The notes beneath the pieces were generated by a model. That model did no database searches and was not told where the DNA came from. It saw nothing but the letters and a program-made list of their open reading frames with translations. Both the position numbers and the translations under genes were made by a program. From Clostridia bacterium (lineage in GTDB: Bacteria > Bacillota > Clostridia > Oscillospirales > CAG-382): a stretch of DNA of 57,970 nt. The stretch is from positions 1 to 57,970 of the forward strand of contig JAFYUZ010000116.1 in assembly GCA_017549365.1 (NCBI GenBank). The letters are read 5' to 3'. Shown piece after piece: positions 1 through 7,800 of the stretch. Position 1 is the first letter of the stretch. Each line of letters begins with the position of its first letter.

Positions 1-57
1 ATGGGTGAATTGCACGAAGTGCAAGAGGGAAACCCTCGCCGGGGGTTTCCCTTTTTT
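1..57 (+). repeat. Truncated copy (A) of the five-hairpin repeat; 3' part only
   Basis: The first 57 bases match the last third of the element found complete at 37461-37636 and 57632-57803. It holds the tail of the conserved GGTGAA linker, then hairpin 4 as TTGCAC-GAA-GTGCAA, then hairpin 5 (GGGAAACCC, loop TCGCC, GGGTTTCCC) followed by seven T. Hairpin 4 differs in sequence from the other copies yet still pairs perfectly. The T-run after hairpin 5 makes this copy look like a rho-independent terminator for plus-strand transcription entering the window. The rest of the copy lies outside the window. Confidence 0.75.
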
Positions 58-508
58 TCGCCACCCGTTAAATTCCTCACCATACGGCAGGAGCAAGCCC
101 CTGCCCTACGATATTGTTGTTTTTGCCATTGATTAAATTCCAACACCTCATCCACCGCTGGCGCGGTCCCCCTTCTCCTGAAAGGAGAAGGCATTGTTGG
201 GGTTCTAATTTCAAACAAATGATAAAAAATCCAACCGTAGGGTGATGTGTGTTCGCCCGTCCTGCCATCGGCAAAATCCCAAACAAAACGGCAGGAGCAA
301 GCCCCTGCCCTACAATATTGTTGTTTTTTACCATTGATATGATTTTACACCAAACGGCAGGAGCAAGCCCCTGCCCTACAATAAAGGCGGGGGCGTTTGT
401 TGGGGTGCAAATTTTTAATCATTGATAAAAAATTCAATCGTAGGGTGAGGTGTGTTCGCCCGTTTTGCGCCATTTATGTAGTCCCGCGCGAAAAAGGCAA
501 AAACAAAA
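58..508. repeat. Gene-free stretch made of a mosaic of short intergenic repeats
   Basis: No convincing gene is visible. The stretch is built from three repeated blocks joined by CCATTGAT-like linkers. Block A is an imperfect palindrome of the form GGCAGGAGC-AA-GCCCCTGCC followed by CTAC, at 86-105, 290-309 and 356-375. Block B begins ACACCTCATCCACCGCTG and ends in an AGGAGAAGGC hairpin arm, at 143-193. Block C contains GTAGGGTGATGTGTGTTCGC or a close variant, at about 225-268 and 427-470. The same blocks recur at 13481-13640 and 28331-28440. They look like non-coding REP-like dispersed repeats; whether they are transcribed or mobile cannot be seen. Confidence 0.7.
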
Positions 509-528
509 AGGAGGGGCAAGCCCCTCCT
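497..528 (-). terminator. Rho-independent terminator of the capsid operon/lipoprotein gene
   Basis: On the minus strand a perfect 9-bp stem AGGAGGGGC/GCCCCTCCT with a TT loop is followed by TTTTGTTTTT. It lies 24 bases past the stop of the 80-aa lipoprotein gene and is the first convincing terminator met by transcription starting near 11668. The stem is a variant of dispersed block A (GGCAGGAGC...), so the terminator seems to have been made from a copy of that repeat. Confidence 0.8.
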
Positions 529-551
529 GTGACAGGAATCGGATATCCCCG

Positions 552-794
552 TCAAAAATTGATATTTGCCGAATCCGGCGAATCCTTTGTTATATGATTT
601 TCGGGCACACTGCGCCGCACACCCTTTGCGCCGTCGTCTGTCATGCCGTCGGTCATATCCTTTACGATGCTTTTGTTGTCGTTGTCATCCATGGGAGTTT
701 TGCCGTCCTTGTCGGCATCGCCGCACGAAGCAAGAAAAAGCGTCGCCGCGGTTGACAGGGCAAGAAAGCCTGCCGCATATTTTGAAAATTTCAT
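552..794 (-). CDS. Small secreted lipoprotein, function unknown
   Basis: An 80-residue protein with a textbook lipoprotein signal: Lys near the N terminus, a hydrophobic core at about residues 7-20 and lipobox LASC with the lipidated Cys at 24. The mature part is a short, polar, Asp/Lys-rich tail with no recognisable fold. The start is supported by an AAAGGAAAG site upstream. It lies 60 bp after the coiled-coil phage-type gene on the same strand, with no terminator between them, so it may be the last gene of the capsid operon. Phages sometimes carry superinfection-exclusion lipoproteins, but an unrelated host gene read by its own promoter is equally possible. Confidence 0.65.
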   Translation of the reverse strand: MKFSKYAAGFLALSTAATLFLASCGDADKDGKTPMDDNDNKSIVKDMTDGMTDDGAKGVRRSVPENHITKDSPDSANINF

Positions 795-854
795 TTTTCT
801 TTCCTTTCTCTGTTCCCATGTTAGCTTTTCCGAAAACGCCGCTGTTTATACCCG

Positions 855-2252
855 TTAATCCTCCATGTATCTTATGCCGATCTGCGAGCAGATCTTGCTT
901 TTCTCCTCGGACGAAAGGTCAAAGCTTTGGATCCACTCAAGAAGCTCCTGCGCCGAATAGGTCGGGACGTATACTTTAAGAGCTTTGTTGTAGGTATGAA
1001 GCTGTGACATACGCTTTGTGACGTTCAGACAGGATTTGTAATAATCGTTGTACTCACGCGTGTTTTTTTGATTTTTTTCGGTGTCGGTTTTCGTTTCATC
1101 TTCTGCGTTTTCATCGTCAGAGGGTGACGGAGCGGCACTTTCTTTTTCGCTTTCAAATTTTTCGCGCGCAAGTTCAAGGCTTTCGCGGTCGATGGCGTTT
1201 TTTTCCTTTTTGTCCGAAATATCGGCATAAAGCTTTGCGTTGTCGTATTGCTTTTGTGCCTCAAATTCCGCAAGCCATTTTTCATAGTCGGCGGCAGATG
1301 CGCTTTCCTTAAAGGCAAGCTCTTTCAGGGCAAGCTCGCGGTCATTGGCCTCTTTTTCTTTCTGCAACAAAAGCTCGTCTTTTCGTGCCGCATCGTCCAT
1401 CAAAAGCTTTGTTTTTTCAAGCTCGAGGTTGTGCCACCATTTATCGTCGGATACGGCATCTCGGCTTTTTTCATACTGCGCCGCCTGCTCGTCGGAAAGA
1501 AGAGAGTTGTAGCGATAATACTCGTCGGCAATGTTTTTCATTGCCCCTTGCGAAAGGTCATAAAGGCTTGCTTCAAGCTCGGCACGGGCTTTTTGCTTGA
1601 GGCTGTTTTTTTCTTTTCTCAAATCGTTTACATAATCATAAACCGCCTCGCGTGCCGCGGTCTTTTCGGTGAGACTTCTGCTTCCCTTTTCGGAAAAGCC
1701 TTTGTTCAAAAGAGCTTCTTCGTGGAGTTTTTCGCTTTCGCGGTATGCCTTGAAAGCATCGGATATCTTCTTGTCGTATTCTGCGTCAAGCTCGTTTTTG
1801 TATTCATTGTACTTGCTCGACAAAAGGGCGGCTCTGTCGTTGATACCCCTGATATATGAATTTTTAACCGACTCCGCCACGCCGTCACGGCTCATGGTCT
1901 TGTAGTCGGAATAGTATTTTTTGTCAAAGATCGGCTCGGGCGAACTCGGCGACGAGGTCTTTTTGTTACCCACGCTTTCGGTCATGTCGCCAAAAAGCTT
2001 TTGTGCGTAGCCGTCCTTTGATACCGCCGTCTCGTCAATGCCCATGCTCTTTGCCTTTGAAAGATTGTGGTTGTACGAAACGGTGTCTGCCCATTTCATC
2101 TGCTCGGAAACGTCAAGACCTGCCGCAAGGCGGTTTGATATTGCATCCTTTGTGCGGGCTATTTCCTCGTTGTAAAGCTCGTCGTTGCCGCTCTTTAACA
2201 TGCTGATCCTTTGTGCGGCGGGGATGGTTGCATATTTCCATTTTGTTGCCAT
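855..2252 (-). CDS. Coiled-coil virion-type protein, possible DNA-ejection/internal protein
   Basis: A 465-residue, highly charged protein rich in Lys, Glu and Ala. Long predicted helices run from about residue 135 to 375, with many heptad-like stretches such as EKEANDRELALKELAFKE. A low-complexity acidic linker (DDENAEDETKTDTEKN) follows, then a short folded C terminus containing YSAQELLEWIQSF. I do not recognise the family. Its place after the hub-like gene is where P22-type phages encode proteins that leave the head with the DNA, and those are also helical, so that role is inferred from position only. The start has a good AAAGGA site. It begins 15 bp after the preceding stop, so co-transcription is expected. 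Confidence 0.6.
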   Translation of the reverse strand: MATKWKYATIPAAQRISMLKSGNDELYNEEIARTKDAISNRLAAGLDVSEQMKWADTVSYNHNLSKAKSMGIDETAVSKDGYAQKLFGDMTESVGNKKTSSPSSPEPIFDKKYYSDYKTMSRDGVAESVKNSYIRGINDRAALLSSKYNEYKNELDAEYDKKISDAFKAYRESEKLHEEALLNKGFSEKGSRSLTEKTAAREAVYDYVNDLRKEKNSLKQKARAELEASLYDLSQGAMKNIADEYYRYNSLLSDEQAAQYEKSRDAVSDDKWWHNLELEKTKLLMDDAARKDELLLQKEKEANDRELALKELAFKESASAADYEKWLAEFEAQKQYDNAKLYADISDKKEKNAIDRESLELAREKFESEKESAAPSPSDDENAEDETKTDTEKNQKNTREYNDYYKSCLNVTKRMSQLHTYNKALKVYVPTYSAQELLEWIQSFDLSSEEKSKICSQIGIRYMED

Positions 2253-2267
2253 ATTTTTTATCCTTTC

Positions 2268-4100
2268 TTACAAATTGAATTTTTCCCTCGATACGGGGAT
2301 GTAGCAAAATTCCAGCCCCGAAACGCCGATGCGTGCACCGAAAAAGCTGAATTTCACGGCGAATTTGTCGGCATATCGGGTGGGAACCTTGATCTTAATC
2401 CTTCGGCTTTTTTCGCCAAGGGGCGGCGTGTATGACCAGAAGCTTTCGCCGTCGGCAAAAAATTCCACAGTCATTCCTCCGCCTTTTTCGTAAACGTCAC
2501 AGTCAAACGAAAGGCTCACCAGCTTTTTTCGGTGGCTCTTTGTGCCAAGATCGTACCCTTTGGTCATAAAAAACGCATTTACAGGCAAGTTTTCGGTGCC
2601 GTTTTCTCCCCCGCCGTCAGCGGAAAGGTCGGAAGAAAGAGCGGAAGATGCGGAAAGGGAATAAATTTCCACCTTTTCGTCTTCTGTCAGAAAATAAAGG
2701 ATGCCGCCGTGGCTGAATATGTATTTGCACCCCGTCGGTGCCGAAAGCTTGTACCACGCAAGGCGGGTCTCTGCCGCATCAAAATCGGCGCTGTTGTAAT
2801 AGGGCGTTTTGCCGTAATCCCAGACAAAGATGCTTTTGCCGTCGCAGATATAATATTTTCTGTCGTGATCGCAGGAGGAAAAAACGGCGTTTTCGTCGCG
2901 GTTTTCTCCCCAATGTCCCGAAAGGTTTGCCGAAACGTGCTTTACGTTGAGCTCGTTGAAAATATCGGTGGATTGCAAAATATATATGCCCGATCTTCTG
3001 TCGGCAAAAACGGGGGTGTTGTCCACCGACCTTACGGTGTTTTTCATATCGCAGCCAACGGGAGAATACACCTCTGCCACCGGAAAGGATGCTCCCTTTT
3101 CGGCAGAAAAATCGTACTGCATCGAATAGACCCCCTTTTCGGTAAAGAAAAAGAGCTTTTCGTATCTTTTCTGCGCCGCCGTTATTTTTTCACCGTCGCC
3201 GAGTATTTCGGCGCCGTTTTCGGGGAAATAAAGGGGGTTTCGCAACTCACTTATAAAATACGCACCCGGGTATTCATCGTTTGCCGTAAGAAAAGCTCGC
3301 GTTCCGTCGTTTGACGTACCGCCATAGCAAAAGGCTATGTCACAGCCGTAGATCTTTTTCAAATTTTCCTGCACTGTGGGATCGTTTTGCGATATGGCAA
3401 AAACCAGCGACACCGTTTCCACCCCCAAAATTGTGCCGGTGCCGCGCATCGAAAGCTTTTTCGGTTCGCCAAAACCCATCACAAGTTTGGGGTTTAAAAC
3501 CCCGTCGGTGTAAACCTTTACAGGCACGCTTTCGTCCGCCTCAAAGGGCAGGGTGTATGTGGCGTTGTCGGTGTAGGTCTTGTAGCTGCACTTGACCATC
3601 CGCGTCAGAAGATTTACAGGCTCAAGGGTGTCAAAATCGGTCATGCTAAGATTTCGCGAGTAGGTGATCTCGGGGATATACGGCTCTGCCTTTTGCACTG
3701 TCATGCCGCTTTTTATCTCAAAAAGCTCAAAATTCGAGCAATAAAGATACACCTTTGCGTTCATGGCAAGAAAAACGCTGTGGCAGTCGGGAAGCTCTGA
3801 ACTTACCGCAAAAAAATTTTCGCCGTCAAACGAAAAAAGAGAGCTGCCTATGTGCAAAAGCACCTTTTTTTCAAATCCGCTTTCAAAAATACTGTGAAAC
3901 GCGCCTTCGGCTTCGTCTTTTTTACAAAAGCCTGCGCGGGGGACGAGCTTGCCGTTTTCAAATATCATATCCGAAATAGCTTGCAGTGCGCCGTCGTTGC
4001 CGTTTTCAAAAGCCGAAAGTCCGCCCGAAAGAGAACCGGGCGAAAAAACACGCCTTCCCCTGCCCGACACGCTCCCCACATTTACACGGTTGTATGCCAT
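2268..4100 (-). CDS. Large beta-rich tail-hub / packaged-DNA stabilisation-like protein
   Basis: A 610-residue protein made almost entirely of short beta-type segments. Repeated motifs like SSLFSFDGENFFAV, EKGVYSMQYDF, DGKSIFVWDYG and GGILYFLTED look like blades of a propeller. This composition and its position two genes after the major capsid gene resemble the P22 gp10 packaged-DNA stabilisation/tail-hub proteins. The N terminus (NRVNVGSVSGRGRRVFSPG) is basic and Gly-rich. It follows the adaptor-like gene by 21 bp with a GGGAGG site. The gp10-type assignment is inference from architecture and gene order; a structure prediction would settle it. Confidence 0.6.
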   Translation of the reverse strand: MAYNRVNVGSVSGRGRRVFSPGSLSGGLSAFENGNDGALQAISDMIFENGKLVPRAGFCKKDEAEGAFHSIFESGFEKKVLLHIGSSLFSFDGENFFAVSSELPDCHSVFLAMNAKVYLYCSNFELFEIKSGMTVQKAEPYIPEITYSRNLSMTDFDTLEPVNLLTRMVKCSYKTYTDNATYTLPFEADESVPVKVYTDGVLNPKLVMGFGEPKKLSMRGTGTILGVETVSLVFAISQNDPTVQENLKKIYGCDIAFCYGGTSNDGTRAFLTANDEYPGAYFISELRNPLYFPENGAEILGDGEKITAAQKRYEKLFFFTEKGVYSMQYDFSAEKGASFPVAEVYSPVGCDMKNTVRSVDNTPVFADRRSGIYILQSTDIFNELNVKHVSANLSGHWGENRDENAVFSSCDHDRKYYICDGKSIFVWDYGKTPYYNSADFDAAETRLAWYKLSAPTGCKYIFSHGGILYFLTEDEKVEIYSLSASSALSSDLSADGGGENGTENLPVNAFFMTKGYDLGTKSHRKKLVSLSFDCDVYEKGGGMTVEFFADGESFWSYTPPLGEKSRRIKIKVPTRYADKFAVKFSFFGARIGVSGLEFCYIPVSREKFNL

Positions 4101-4121
4101 AAAATGATACCTCCCTTCAAA

Positions 4122-5078
4122 CTACCCTCTGAAAAGATAGCCGCGTCGGCGTCTGCCAAAAATTCCGCCTGCAAAAAAGCTGTTTTTTCTTTTCAGATTG
4201 TTTTTTGGGTAAAGGTTGGCAAGCATTTCGCGGTATTTGTAGGTAAGCCGTGTGTAAAGCTCGCCGTCCTCCCTCTCGCAAAGTGCGGCGGCAACGGCAT
4301 AAAGCGCCGCCTCGTAGCAGAGCGGAGAAAGACAAATTTCGGTGTCGGGCGGATCGCTCTCGTCAAAGCTTTCGGGATATTCAAAGTATTCAAAGGTATA
4401 CGTCCCCGCGTATTTTTCGTCGCAACAAGCAAGACTGCCGCGAATTTCAAAAAGGTCGCAGGGGTATTCTCTTTTTCCCGAATATTTCGTGCCAAAAACC
4501 GAAACGACCTCCGAAACGCGCGGCGATATGGCACAAAAAAGCTTTTTGCCGTCGGGCAAAGCTTTTTCGTCGGTGTTTCCCAAAAGCCCCGATTTGTCAT
4601 AGCATTTAAGCTTTTCGACGGCAAGACCTGTGTCGGTGGAAAAAACCATGCGCACAGCATCCTGCGGCACAAAAAACTTTGCCGTTTCAATATTGCCGAA
4701 ATCGCCTGCAAGATCAATTTCCCTTATCTTTTCGTTTTGCGCATCAAAAAAGGCAAGCTTTCCGCAGCCCGTAAAGTCAAACGACAAAGAACCGCACAAA
4801 AAAGGCACCTCTATACTTTTTTGCCCGTCCGAAAGCACAAAAGAGCAAGCCTCAAAAATCACCTCGGGGCGCGAAAAGCAGACGTTTTTTCTTTTGGGTT
4901 CGCTTCCCACGGCGCGGTCGATCAGACAAAGGGCGCCGTTCAGCGCCGAAACAAAGCGGTTTTCCATATCTCCCGTCCCGCCCGAAAAAATATCGTGGTT
5001 CTCGCCGTTGCGGCTGTATTCATCGAGCACCCTGAAAACGTCGGCACGCATTCCGCCCAAAGTATGGATGTTGTTCAT
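4122..5078 (-). CDS. Head-tail adaptor-like protein (P22 gp4-like position)
   Basis: A 318-residue protein. The N-terminal helix (MRADVFRVLDEYSRNGE) and the C-terminal helical part (LYTRLTYKYREMLANLYPK, then a very basic tail KNNLKRKNSFF...GRRRRG) enclose a central beta-rich insertion of roughly 170 residues. Helical adaptor proteins that bind the portal usually have only the helical part. The family is not recognised with certainty; the call rests on gene order between capsid and hub. A GGAG lies about 11 bases before the ATG, slightly long. The basic tail could contact DNA or portal. Confidence 0.5.
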   Translation of the reverse strand: MNNIHTLGGMRADVFRVLDEYSRNGENHDIFSGGTGDMENRFVSALNGALCLIDRAVGSEPKRKNVCFSRPEVIFEACSFVLSDGQKSIEVPFLCGSLSFDFTGCGKLAFFDAQNEKIREIDLAGDFGNIETAKFFVPQDAVRMVFSTDTGLAVEKLKCYDKSGLLGNTDEKALPDGKKLFCAISPRVSEVVSVFGTKYSGKREYPCDLFEIRGSLACCDEKYAGTYTFEYFEYPESFDESDPPDTEICLSPLCYEAALYAVAAALCEREDGELYTRLTYKYREMLANLYPKNNLKRKNSFFAGGIFGRRRRGYLFRG

Positions 5079-5144
5079 AAAAACAAGATCTCCTTTCGTA
5101 TCGTATTTTTTGAAAAAGGGGCAAAAAATTGCCCCTTAAAGTTT

Positions 5145-5420
5145 TCAGATCGAATCGTAATGAATAACCGAAAGATACACAGAACTATCGGTGCCTGTGT
5201 TGCAAAGTTCTGCACAGCCCGAAAATTCCAAAACCTCGCCGTCGGAAAGCGCATAGCCTGCATTCTTGTCGGCGCAGTCGCACGGGGTGAGCACCAGCCC
5301 TTCACCGTGCACTTTTATTCTCGTGCCAAGTCCTTCGCATCCGATTTTTGAAACGCCCGATGATACGATCTCTTCGTATTTTGCCCCCACTATTCTGGGG
5401 GGCAGATTTGTAACGAACAT
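5145..5420 (-). CDS. Small structural protein of unknown role in the capsid operon
   Basis: A 91-residue protein with beta-rich character and several Cys residues (CEGL, CDCADK, CAELC). It has no signal peptide or membrane segment. AAGGAGG precedes the ATG at ideal distance, and the gene sits 20 bp after the major capsid stop and 66 bp before the adaptor-like gene. That position often holds small head-completion or decoration proteins, but no family can be named. The clustered Cys residues are unusual for a virion protein and could bind metal; this is only an observation of composition. Confidence 0.6.
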   Translation of the reverse strand: MFVTNLPPRIVGAKYEEIVSSGVSKIGCEGLGTRIKVHGEGLVLTPCDCADKNAGYALSDGEVLEFSGCAELCNTGTDSSVYLSVIHYDSI

Positions 5421-5440
5421 TTTCTCGTTCCTCCTTTTGA

Positions 5441-6358
5441 TTACGCGGGATCAGAGAAGATGATGGGGCGCGCATCGCCAAAGCCGAAGCCAAAGTCCAC
5501 ATAGCCGATGTAATCGGTGAGAAGAGGATTTGTGCCGTTCGAAACAAGCACTGTGGGCTCGGTGATGTAAACAAGCTTTAAAATCTCGGGCATAAGCATA
5601 GAGTCGGCGATCGCCCACTTTTTGCCGCAAAGTCCGATGCCGCCGCCACCGACGACAAGGTATTTCATGCCGTAAACGGGGTTTGCCGCATTTGTGTTGG
5701 CATCGCCGTCGGGGTTCTTCTCGGGGATAAGGCGCGAGTTGGGACCGCAGATCTCCTTTGCCTTGGGTTCGAGCTCGGGGCTGACAAGAAGCAGGTCAAA
5801 ATTGCCCGCAAAGGGAAGCCCGTCGGGGGTGACAAAAGCCGAAGCCTTGGTCTGTGCCGCCGTGATGGCGGAAACCGAAAGGTTGGAGTGAATGACGTTA
5901 GAGAAGGTCTCGTTTGTCTCGGAATTGATCTTGTGGTTGTCGGATGCCCATGCCACGCCGTCAGAGCCGATGGTGGTGAAAGCGTTGCCGAAAAGACGGT
6001 AAAACTCGTTGAGCACCGTCATATACGCCGAGTCGGCAAGGCGTGTGCCCACCTTTTCGGATTCTTTGGACTGGTCGATCTTGGTCTTTTTGTAGGACAT
6101 GGTGACCTTCAGCGCGTGCTCCTTGGGGGTGACGGTGGTGATGAAGGCACGCTTCTGGTCGGCGGAAGCAATGTTTGTGCCGTCATAAACGGGGATTTCG
6201 CCGTATCCGCCCACGCCTTCAAAGCGATAGTCAACGCTGTCCTGGGTTATCACCTCGGCAAGGTTTGAGATAACGTCCATGCGGTCGGCATAGCGCAGAT
6301 CAAATCTTTTCTTTACAAGAGGATAAAGGTCCTGGGGCCATGTGTAGATATCGTTCAT
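5441..6358 (-). CDS. Major capsid protein, HK97-fold type (inferred)
   Basis: A 305-residue protein. It starts IYTWPQDLYPLVKKRFDLRY and continues with alternating helices and strands, ending in a beta-rich segment (TEPTVLVSNGTNPLLTDYIGYVDFGFGFGDARP). Size, place after a scaffold-like gene and before adaptor/hub genes, and phrases such as FDLLLVSPELEPKAKEI followed by NPVYGMKYLVV are typical of HK97-fold coat proteins, where the A-domain reports a peptide array element and a measured value. The start has a clear AAGGAG site. No protease gene is visible, so maturation, if any, would be protease-free as in P22. Confidence 0.75.
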   Translation of the reverse strand: MNDIYTWPQDLYPLVKKRFDLRYADRMDVISNLAEVITQDSVDYRFEGVGGYGEIPVYDGTNIASADQKRAFITTVTPKEHALKVTMSYKKTKIDQSKESEKVGTRLADSAYMTVLNEFYRLFGNAFTTIGSDGVAWASDNHKINSETNETFSNVIHSNLSVSAITAAQTKASAFVTPDGLPFAGNFDLLLVSPELEPKAKEICGPNSRLIPEKNPDGDANTNAANPVYGMKYLVVGGGGIGLCGKKWAIADSMLMPEILKLVYITEPTVLVSNGTNPLLTDYIGYVDFGFGFGDARPIIFSDPA

Positions 6359-6388
6359 ATTCTGTAATCTCCTTTTCTCTTTTGGTTA

Positions 6389-7027
6389 TCAGTTAAAAAA
6401 TGTGTTTGCAAAGCCGATCTCAAAGCTTGCGTTTTCGGGATGGGCAAAAACCACCTTTTCGTTCTTGCTTGACGTCGTTGCAAAGCCGATGCCATCGCCT
6501 GTTATTGCAAGGTAAGAATATCCCGCAGGGGGAATAACGGCGTATCTGTCGCCGGGCTGGGATGCGCCGCCCTGCTCAACTGTAAGCTTTGCGCCGCTTG
6601 ATGCCGTGATGCGGCGAACGTTTCCGACGCAGTCCTTATTTGCGGAAGTCTCGGGCTTTGAAACAAGCTTTACAAAACCGCCTGCAAGGGCGTTTGCGAC
6701 AGAGGGCATGGGGATGCCGCTGACGTTCAGCGTGTTGGCATCGCCTGCCGTCACTACGTCAAACTCGGGGGCTTTTTCAATGCAGACTGTGCCGGGCGAA
6801 ACGATAACCTTTACCTTGCCCGCGCCTGCCCTGTGGTTAAGCTCGTCCTTTTCCACCTTGTAATCCTCGGCAAGAATACCAAGCACTGTGTCGCCCTCGG
6901 CGGCACGCTTTGCTTTGCCCGAAGAAAGGGTGACAACACAGCCCTTAAAAAGGTCTGTTACTGTGTCCACCTCGTATTCGCGGATGCAGGGATGCGAAAT
7001 TCCTGCGCTGTTCATGTAATAATCCAT
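6389..7027 (-). CDS. Head accessory/decoration-type protein
   Basis: A 212-residue beta-rich protein (MDYYMNSAGISHPCIREYEV...), with segments such as KVKVIVSPGTVCIEKAPEF and YSYLAITGDGIGFATTSS. The start chosen is the ATG at 7027, seven bases after AAGGAG; upstream in-frame codons lack a site. It lies between scaffold-like and capsid genes, 44 and 30 bp from them. Proteins at this position in other phages decorate the head or form head fibres, which is the best guess; there is no diagnostic motif. The first residues resemble the start of Bacteroides/Clostridia phage head-fibre proteins only in general composition. Confidence 0.55.
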   Translation of the reverse strand: MDYYMNSAGISHPCIREYEVDTVTDLFKGCVVTLSSGKAKRAAEGDTVLGILAEDYKVEKDELNHRAGAGKVKVIVSPGTVCIEKAPEFDVVTAGDANTLNVSGIPMPSVANALAGGFVKLVSKPETSANKDCVGNVRRITASSGAKLTVEQGGASQPGDRYAVIPPAGYSYLAITGDGIGFATTSSKNEKVVFAHPENASFEIGFANTFFN

Positions 7028-7071
7028 AAAAAATCTCCTTTTCTTTTTTGTTACGAGCCGAAATTTTTGGC

Positions 7072-7800
7072 TCAAAGTCTTTTTGTGGGTATCTGCGAAA
7101 GCAGCTCGGAATACTGTCTGTATGACATTCCCGCCGCCTTGGCGATACGCTTTTGATTATCCGAAAGCAAGCTTCCGTAGTCTGTGGCACAAGATGCCCC
7201 TCCCGAAAAACCCGTGGAGGCAAGCTCTCTTTGTGCGGCGCGGTATCTTTTTGCCTCGGGGCTTTCGGAAAGCTGCAAAAGAAAACCGCGGTATTCCTCG
7301 TAAAGTGACAGAATATCCCCGTACCTTCCGCGGGAAAAGGCTCTGAAGGCAGGGTCCGACAATATGTCGGTCAGTTTTTCCTCGCCGTAGGCGGCAAGAA
7401 AATCCGAAAGCTCTTTTTTGCGCCTTTCGCCCTCGTCGGGAAAAGAGGCTTTGGTGGGGCTTTCGTTTTCCGCAATATCTGCGTTTTCCTGCTCTGTCAA
7501 AACGTCTGCCGCATTGTCGGGAGTCTCCGCGGCATCGGTTTTCAAAAGAGCAGTGTTTTTTGCATCCTCCCTTTCGCTCACAAGGGTTTCAAGCTTTTGA
7601 GCGATGGATGCGTTGGATGTATTTTTGAAAAGCTCCGTTTTGCGCAGTTGGGATAAAACTGCGCGAACCTTTTCAAGGTTTTCGTAGTTTTTCCTCTCGC
7701 GCATAAGGCGCTGTTCAACGATTTTTTCAAGCTGTCCCTTGGTAAACAGCTTTTCGTTTTCGCCGATGTTTTCGGGCGCAAGTTTCATTTCTTCACTCAT
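7072..7800 (-). CDS. Scaffolding-like protein
   Basis: A 242-residue acidic, helical protein with a coiled-coil N-terminal third (QLEKIVEQRLMRERKNYENL), an acidic, low-complexity middle and a more compact C terminus ending LSDNQKRIAKAAGMSYRQYS. This composition, together with its place directly after portal and before capsid, fits a scaffolding protein that guides procapsid assembly. It overlaps the end of the portal gene by 8 bases, suggesting translational coupling. No protease motif is present, so it would be released intact like P22 gp8. The function is inferred from position and composition. Confidence 0.6.
   Translation of the reverse strand: MSEEMKLAPENIGENEKLFTKGQLEKIVEQRLMRERKNYENLEKVRAVLSQLRKTELFKNTSNASIAQKLETLVSEREDAKNTALLKTDAAETPDNAADVLTEQENADIAENESPTKASFPDEGERRKKELSDFLAAYGEEKLTDILSDPAFRAFSRGRYGDILSLYEEYRGFLLQLSESPEAKRYRAAQRELASTGFSGGASCATDYGSLLSDNQKRIAKAAGMSYRQYSELLSQIPTKRL

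Noticed and set aside
1..57. Possible CRISPR or tandem-repeat array at the window start and end
   Set aside because: The repeats are few, long, structured and without regular unique spacers; no cas gene is seen.
3852..5351. Long plus-strand open frame of 499 codons opposite the adaptor-like and hub-like genes
   Set aside because: It starts with GTG without a ribosome site, is rich in Lys/Phe/Val typical of reverse-frame shadows, and the opposite strand holds well-spaced genes with good start sites.
5411..5428. CGAACATTTTCTCGTTC as a LexA box
   Set aside because: The half-sites are seven bases apart instead of four, and it lies over the start of a gene inside the operon.
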